Part shown: positions 7,776 through 11,639 of the stretch, piece by piece
Layout of the letters: each line of letters opens with the position of its first letter
Position numbering within the stretch: the first letter of the stretch is position 1
NCBI GenBank assembly: GCA_966112985.1
Contig: CBHWET010000134.1
Location: 1 to 11,639, forward strand
Direction of reading: 5' to 3'
Origin: CBHWET01 sp966112985
Lineage (GTDB): Bacteria > Verrucomicrobiota > Verrucomicrobiia > Limisphaerales > JACDHS01
DNA: 11,639 nucleotides
Translations under genes and position numbers: made by a program
The notes under the pieces: model-generated
Databases searched by the model: none
Seen by the model: the letters and a program-made list of their open reading frames with translations, nothing else
What the model was told of the DNA's origin: nothing

Positions 7776-9215
7776 ATGGATTCCAGTGCGCCACGCAAAC
7801 TTTCCCTCATCGACTGGTTAATCATCTTTGTTGCGATCATCGGCTTTGCCTTCGACATCTACGAGTTACTGATGTTGCCGCTCATCGTCGGCCCGTCGCT
7901 GGCAGAATTGATTGGAGCGGCTCCCGGTTCGGAGTTGTTCAACGCGTGGGTTGGTAAACTATTTTATATCCCCGCGTTCGCCGGTGGCATCTTTGGTTTA
8001 CTGGGCGGATATCTGACAGATCGATTCGGGCGTCGTCGCGTGCTGACGTGGAGTATTTTGATCTATGCCTTCTCAGCGTTCGCCGCCGGTTATTCTACAT
8101 CTGTCGGAATGTTGTTGTTCTTCCGATGCCTTGTGTTCATCGGAGTCTGCGTCGAATTCGTGGCAGCGGTCGCATGGCTTGCCGAATTATTTCCGAATCC
8201 GCACCAACGCGAAAAGGTGCTCGGTTACACGCAGGCTTTCTCATCGATTGGCGGATTTGTCGTTGCGATGGTCAACGGATATTGCGTACAGCACGCCGGA
8301 GACTTTCCGGCCATCCACCTTCCGGAATGGCTGAATGTATTTGGGGGTGCCGTGAAAGATCCGCATGCCGCCTGGCGATATACGTTGATGTCAGGATTGA
8401 TTCCGGCGATTCCACTGATTGTCATTCGACCTTTCCTGCCTGAGTCACCGATCTGGGCGGAGAAAAAAGCGGCAGGGACGTTGAAACGTCCGAGTATCGC
8501 TGAATTGTTCGCGCCGGAGTTGCGACGCACGACTTTGGTAACGACTTTGATCTTCGCCTGTTCTTATGGCGCTGCGTTTGGGGCGGTCCAACAGTTACCA
8601 CGCATCGTTCCCGGTCTCGCGGAAGTGAAAGCCGAAGCAAAAGCGGCCGCTGAAAAGGCAACAGAAGGAAAACCTGAAGCTGAGAAGGCCAAGATCACAA
8701 AACAGGTGACGGGTAAAACAGGGCAGGCGATCGCGGCAAACGTTACCAAGGTTCAGGAAATTGGCGGCCTTGTCGGGCGTGTCGCTCTTGCTGTGCTTGC
8801 TCTTTATATCGTCAGCCGACGAAAGCTTCTTCGCATTTTCCAGGTTCCCGGTCTGATCGTGATGCCAATCGTTTTTGCGTACTGTGCAACGACAAGTCTC
8901 AGCTCGCTAAAGATCGGCATCTTTATCGCGGGATTCCTGACGGTTGCCCAGTTTAGTTTCTGGGGCAATTACCTTCCTCGCGTGTTCCCGTTGCATCTTC
9001 GAGGGACCGGAGAAAGTTTTGCGGCGAATATTGGTGGCCGTCTGATTGGAACTTCGTTCGCGTGGGTCACCGCGACTTTAGCCACCACCGCCGATCCAGC
9101 GCAGGCAGCGACGAAGTTGGCTTACACGGCCGCCGCTGTTGGGTTTGGTGTTTATCTCGTTGGCTTCATCGCTTCGTTCTGGCTTCCGGAACCTGCGGCG
9201 ACAGTGGACAAATGA
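7776..9215 (+). CDS. MFS transporter, metabolite:H+ symporter-like
   Basis: With the ATG at 7776 the product is 479 residues, with about 12 hydrophobic segments. It is an inner-membrane secondary carrier of the major facilitator superfamily. Motif A is clear between TM2 and TM3 (GGYLTDRFGRRRV, residues 77-89). 'WLAELFPNPHQRE' (134-146) and 'PESPIWAEKK' (222-231) recall the A/E-x-x-P and PESP-R/W-L signatures of sugar and organic-acid:H+ symporters, and 'RGTGESFAANIGGRLIG' (409-425) recalls the matching C-half motif. The substrate cannot be read from the sequence. A charged Ala/Lys/Glu-rich insert (about 281-327) separates TM7 and TM8. The frame stays open upstream to a TTG at 7680, but that extension is not hydrophobic, lacks a ribosome binding site and overlaps the divergent promoter, so I prefer 7776. 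The gene converges on the next with a 16-base gap. Confidence 0.88.
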   Translation: MDSSAPRKLSLIDWLIIFVAIIGFAFDIYELLMLPLIVGPSLAELIGAAPGSELFNAWVGKLFYIPAFAGGIFGLLGGYLTDRFGRRRVLTWSILIYAFSAFAAGYSTSVGMLLFFRCLVFIGVCVEFVAAVAWLAELFPNPHQREKVLGYTQAFSSIGGFVVAMVNGYCVQHAGDFPAIHLPEWLNVFGGAVKDPHAAWRYTLMSGLIPAIPLIVIRPFLPESPIWAEKKAAGTLKRPSIAELFAPELRRTTLVTTLIFACSYGAAFGAVQQLPRIVPGLAEVKAEAKAAAEKATEGKPEAEKAKITKQVTGKTGQAIAANVTKVQEIGGLVGRVALAVLALYIVSRRKLLRIFQVPGLIVMPIVFAYCATTSLSSLKIGIFIAGFLTVAQFSFWGNYLPRVFPLHLRGTGESFAANIGGRLIGTSFAWVTATLATTADPAQAATKLAYTAAAVGFGVYLVGFIASFWLPEPAATVDK

Positions 9216-9231
9216 GCGGTGGAAATTACGA

Positions 9232-10689
9232 CTAGTTCGCTTGTTGATCGGGATCCCACACCCAATCTTTCGTCGTATCGCCGGCGTCATCCGTTTCGTC
9301 GAGACCAACGCCGTATAAAAGAAATGTGTTGGCCGAAGTGCGCCGGTAGCTCAACAACTTCCCATTGATGACATCGTGCGGCAGTTTCGGAATGTAAGCG
9401 GGAACAAGTTCGGAAAGCTCAACAGGATAATTGCCTTTCGCACGATGAAACCGCTCCAGCACACACGCGAGCATGGCTTCGTCTGCCAGCGTTTGGTTCT
9501 TCGCCGCACTCTCGCCGGCCTTGGTGAAATTGGGTGCTGCGATGGCTGCAAGAAGCGTCCCCGGCGTCATGGGCAGACTATTGATTTGTCGGGAGAACTC
9601 CTTCGATTGCATTAAATCCAGCCGTTCATTCTGACCATCAATAACGAGCGCGCCTGCCATCATCAACTGCATATAATTGAGATAATTCTTCTCGCGGTTG
9701 AGGGAGAAAACAAATCGCGCCCCTATTGCCTCGACATAGTCTTTCACTGCGGCCCAGCTCAGTTCCTGCCGCGGCTTTTGGAGAGAAAGGTCATTAATCG
9801 GCCGTGTCTTTAACATTTCCAGAACGGCCACTCCTTCAGCCCTCAACGACAGCGCGAGTGGAGGCAAACAGCGCGCCCGGGCAAGAAATACTTCAATGTG
9901 TTTTAGCTGATCATCCGTCCACCCATGATTCTCCAGACCAAATCGTACCGTATCGACGTACAGACCAACAATCGCCACACGAATCATCGTACTGACCAAC
10001 ATTGATTCAGGTTCGAGAACGTCGATCAATCGTTGCATGCCGGCTAAATACTGAAACGCCTTCTCTGCATTGCCTTTGACGAGATGCGCCTGGGCTAGTG
10101 TCGAGAAGGCCTGGGCTGTCGATCGGAAGTTCACGTAATTCGGCATATCCATGTCGAACGGTTTGCTGTAATCGGTAAGCAACCGTGACTTTGGTCGAGC
10201 AGAGGCTTGCGCGAACAGCTTCAGTAGTTCTGCGTTGTTCTTCTCCCATTCCAAAAGAACGGATATTGGGTACGACTTGCCATTTGGACTTTTAATGATG
10301 GCATCGCTCGTTTCGCCGACGCTCCAATTTCCTTCCGGCAGCGTCCATGAAAAACGGGAATCGGGAGGCGACGGTGACGTGCTATTTCGTCTGGAGTAAG
10401 CTAGTTTTTGGAAAAGCTTTTGCATCTCCGGTGCCGCATAGAAGTTCTCAGCATCGGGCACTGCGGGAGGAATGTAGTAAGCCCAATCGAGATGTTCACC
10501 GCGGGCGGCCAATTCGTCGCGATAAGTTTCCCATTCACTTCGTCCGCGAGCTTTCTTTACCAGCAACGTCAGGCCAACGCCCACGACCAAAATCACAACG
10601 ATCCAGATCCACAGCCGACGTTTGTGTTTTGTTTCCGCAGCGCGCATCGAATCCGAAGCGGCAGAAGAATCCGACATGTTGTTTGCCAT
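9232..10689 (-). CDS. Single-pass membrane protein of unknown function, Verrucomicrobiota-type
   Basis: The 485-residue product has a hydrophilic Ser/Ala-rich start, a basic KHKRR stretch (21-25) and one TM helix at about 26-44. The rest should lie outside the cytoplasm. Just after the helix is 'TYRDELAARGEHLDWAYYIP' (55-74), a string I recall from many verrucomicrobial proteins of unknown role. The middle (about 185-420) is mostly helical, with 'FSTLAQAHLVKGNAEKAFQYL' resembling a TPR-like hairpin. The C-terminus (406-480) has 'ERFHRAKGNYPVELSELVP', 'PHDVINGKLLSYRR' and 'DWVWDP', a pattern also seen at the ends of pseudopilin-like proteins. No catalytic motif is recognised. Starts at 10689 and 10677 are both possible; neither has a good ribosome binding site. 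Transcription must end inside or beyond the convergent MFS gene, since no terminator fits in the 16-base gap. Confidence 0.85.
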   Translation of the reverse strand: MANNMSDSSAASDSMRAAETKHKRRLWIWIVVILVVGVGLTLLVKKARGRSEWETYRDELAARGEHLDWAYYIPPAVPDAENFYAAPEMQKLFQKLAYSRRNSTSPSPPDSRFSWTLPEGNWSVGETSDAIIKSPNGKSYPISVLLEWEKNNAELLKLFAQASARPKSRLLTDYSKPFDMDMPNYVNFRSTAQAFSTLAQAHLVKGNAEKAFQYLAGMQRLIDVLEPESMLVSTMIRVAIVGLYVDTVRFGLENHGWTDDQLKHIEVFLARARCLPPLALSLRAEGVAVLEMLKTRPINDLSLQKPRQELSWAAVKDYVEAIGARFVFSLNREKNYLNYMQLMMAGALVIDGQNERLDLMQSKEFSRQINSLPMTPGTLLAAIAAPNFTKAGESAAKNQTLADEAMLACVLERFHRAKGNYPVELSELVPAYIPKLPHDVINGKLLSYRRTSANTFLLYGVGLDETDDAGDTTKDWVWDPDQQAN

Positions 10690-10861
10690 GACCGATTTGT
10701 TTTTACCACTAATGTTGCGATGTGTCGAACCTCCATCTCGGCTTCATTCAGATTCGACCACTTGGGTGAGGAAGACTGACCGCGGCGTGTAAACGTTTTA
10801 GGTGTTTCGGACAAAATTTTCGGGAGCAAAAAAAGTCGTCTACGATTATTTACAGACTTTT
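10690..10861. other. Intergenic region with upstream degenerate repeat fragment
   Basis: No gene is seen here. It must hold the promoter of the leftward 485-residue gene, but no convincing boxes were found. Bases from about 10831 (gtcgtctacgattatttaca) resemble the unit segment 'gtccgtcaggaataatttac' of the tandem array next door, but out of the 123-base register, so this is probably a truncated and decayed copy. Confidence 0.45.
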
Positions 10862-11353
10862 GGGGACCGGAGAAACCTGAAATGGACGCGGTACGGACTT
10901 TTTCACGCCGGAAAAGTCCGTCAGGAATAATTTACGACCTTCGTAAGAGGTGAACGACCCGTAAATTTGTGGGGAAAGGTTTTTGGGGACCGGAAAGACC
11001 TGAAACGGACGCGGTACGGACTTTGTAACGCCGGAAAAGTCTGTCGGGAATAATTTACGACCTTCGTAGGAGCTGAACGACCCGGAAATTTATGTAGAAG
11101 TGTTTTTGAGGACTGGAAAAACCTGAAATGGACGCGGTACGGACTTTTTAGCGCCGGAAAAGTTTGTCGGGAATAATTTACAACCTTCGTAGGAGGTGAA
11201 CGACCCGTAAATTTATGTGGAAGGGTTTTTGAGGACCGGAAAAACCTGAAATGGACGCGGTACGGACTTTTTAGCGCCGGAAAAGTTTGTCGGGAATAAT
11301 TTACAACCTTCGTAGGAGCCAAAAAACCCATAAATTTTTGCGGGAGGAATTAT
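10862..11353. repeat. Tandem array: four copies with an exact 123-nt period
   Basis: Units begin at 10862, 10985, 11108 and 11231, each with G(G/A)GGAC(C/T)GG. All four share 'GGACGCGGTACGGACTTT', 'GCCGGAAAAGT', 'AATAATTTAC' and 'ACCTTCGTA', and the first three also share 'GAACGACCCG'. No indel breaks the period. Copies 3 and 4 differ at one base over their first 88 positions, then copy 4 diverges abruptly after 11318. In copy 1 a 12-bp stem (10893-10904 with 10910-10921, one T-G pair, 5-base loop) is followed by a second inverted pair AATTTACG (10929-10936) and CGTAAATT (10960-10967). Because 123 is divisible by three, a minus-strand frame stays open with a 41-residue period, but I do not regard it as a gene. 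I do not recognise the family. Confidence 0.9.
10893..10921 (+). other. Hairpin in repeat unit 1
   Basis: ACGGACTTTTTC pairs with GGAAAAGTCCGT around an ACGCC loop. The same arms occur at the same offset in the other three units, where C-to-T changes in the right arm turn G-C pairs into G-U pairs on a plus-strand RNA. There is no T-run after the stem, so it is not a standard terminator. Confidence 0.6.
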
Positions 11354-11414
11354 TGGGAGCTGAAAAATGGCTCATTTCGCCGGACTTTAACGTTTAAAGC
11401 CCTTACAGCCGGAA

Positions 11415-11639
11415 ATGCGAGGGGAACGAGCGCAAACGGCTGGGAATGACCGGCTGAGGCGACGCAAGTGGTTGAAGATGGGCCTTTTCTATCTTTTTGG
11501 CGGTTCGATTGGCCTGCGAGTCGACCGCTACATAGACAAGAATTTGAGGCTGACGTATTTTAGGGGCGTTATGGCAGCCGTGACCAGACAACCCGTCGAG
11601 CGGCCCTGGAATGTGCGACCGGGCCAGAGCAAGCGCTAC
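11415..11639 (+). CDS. Possible partial ORF running off the right edge
   Basis: An ATG at 11415 opens a frame of 75 codons that is still open at the window end. The translation is basic at first (RLRRRKWLK), then has a short hydrophobic stretch (MGLFYLFGGSIGL) and ends without a stop. A second ATG lies at 11478. There is no ribosome binding site, no recognised family, and the DNA immediately to the left is repeat-derived. It could be the start of a real small membrane protein or chance reading of non-coding DNA. The minus strand is also open over much of this stretch (11403-11591), which lowers confidence in either. Confidence 0.22.
   Translation, partial: MRGERAQTAGNDRLRRRKWLKMGLFYLFGGSIGLRVDRYIDKNLRLTYFRGVMAAVTRQPVERPWNVRPGQSKRY

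Noticed and set aside
10921..11331. Minus-strand 136-residue open frame with 41-residue repeats in the tandem array
   Set aside because: It is open because the DNA period (123) is a multiple of three. The translation is a monotonous Lys/Arg/Ser/Phe mix with no recognised fold, no ribosome binding site, and it tracks the DNA repeat exactly. Peptide evidence would be needed to revive it.
10862..11353. CRISPR array
   Set aside because: The whole 123-base unit is repeated with no unique spacers alternating with short repeats, and there are no cas genes in the window.
1..11639. Mobile element, defence system, or biosynthetic cluster
   Set aside because: No transposase, integrase, nuclease, methyltransferase, toxin-antitoxin pair or biosynthetic enzyme is encoded by any confident gene in the window.

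Overview
The window looks like a chromosomal segment of a soil or freshwater Verrucomicrobiota-type bacterium (Pedosphaera/Limisphaera-like). This is inferred from protein style: a giant secreted protein built of FN3 and cadherin/putative-Ig domains, a single-TM protein with an 'ERFHRAKGNYPVELSELVP...LPHDVING' C-terminus, and intergenic DNA carrying an 'ACGGA' 10-nt-step repeat. No rRNA, tRNA, transposase, integrase or CRISPR array was found, so the taxonomic call is moderate.

Layout. Positions 1-403 are non-coding and hold degenerate repeat-like DNA. A rightward pair follows. The first gene (404-1555) encodes a membrane-anchored beta-propeller protein. The second (1638-6992) encodes a 1784-residue secreted modular protein with an NlpC/P60-like cysteine hydrolase domain, three FN3 domains, about six Ig-like domains, three copies of a roughly 205-residue jelly-roll-like module and a C-terminal beta-domain. 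The 82-nt gap between them has no terminator, so they are probably co-transcribed, and a clear intrinsic terminator closes the unit at 7016-7049.

A leftward lipoprotein gene (7166-7624) meets this unit tail to tail and has its own terminator (7103-7145), ribosome binding site and candidate promoter. Divergent from it is an MFS transporter (7776-9215) with an unusual charged insert between TM7 and TM8. It converges, with only 16 nt between stop codons, on a leftward single-pass membrane protein of unknown function (9232-10689). From 10690 onward there is no confident gene. The main content is a four-copy tandem array with an exact 123-nt period (10862-11353), each unit carrying potential hairpins, followed by a weak open frame running off the right edge.

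The most interesting signals are the jelly-roll modules apparently inserted inside Ig-like domains of the giant protein, its pairing with a tethered beta-propeller, and the 123-nt array. No defence system or complete novel pathway is visible.
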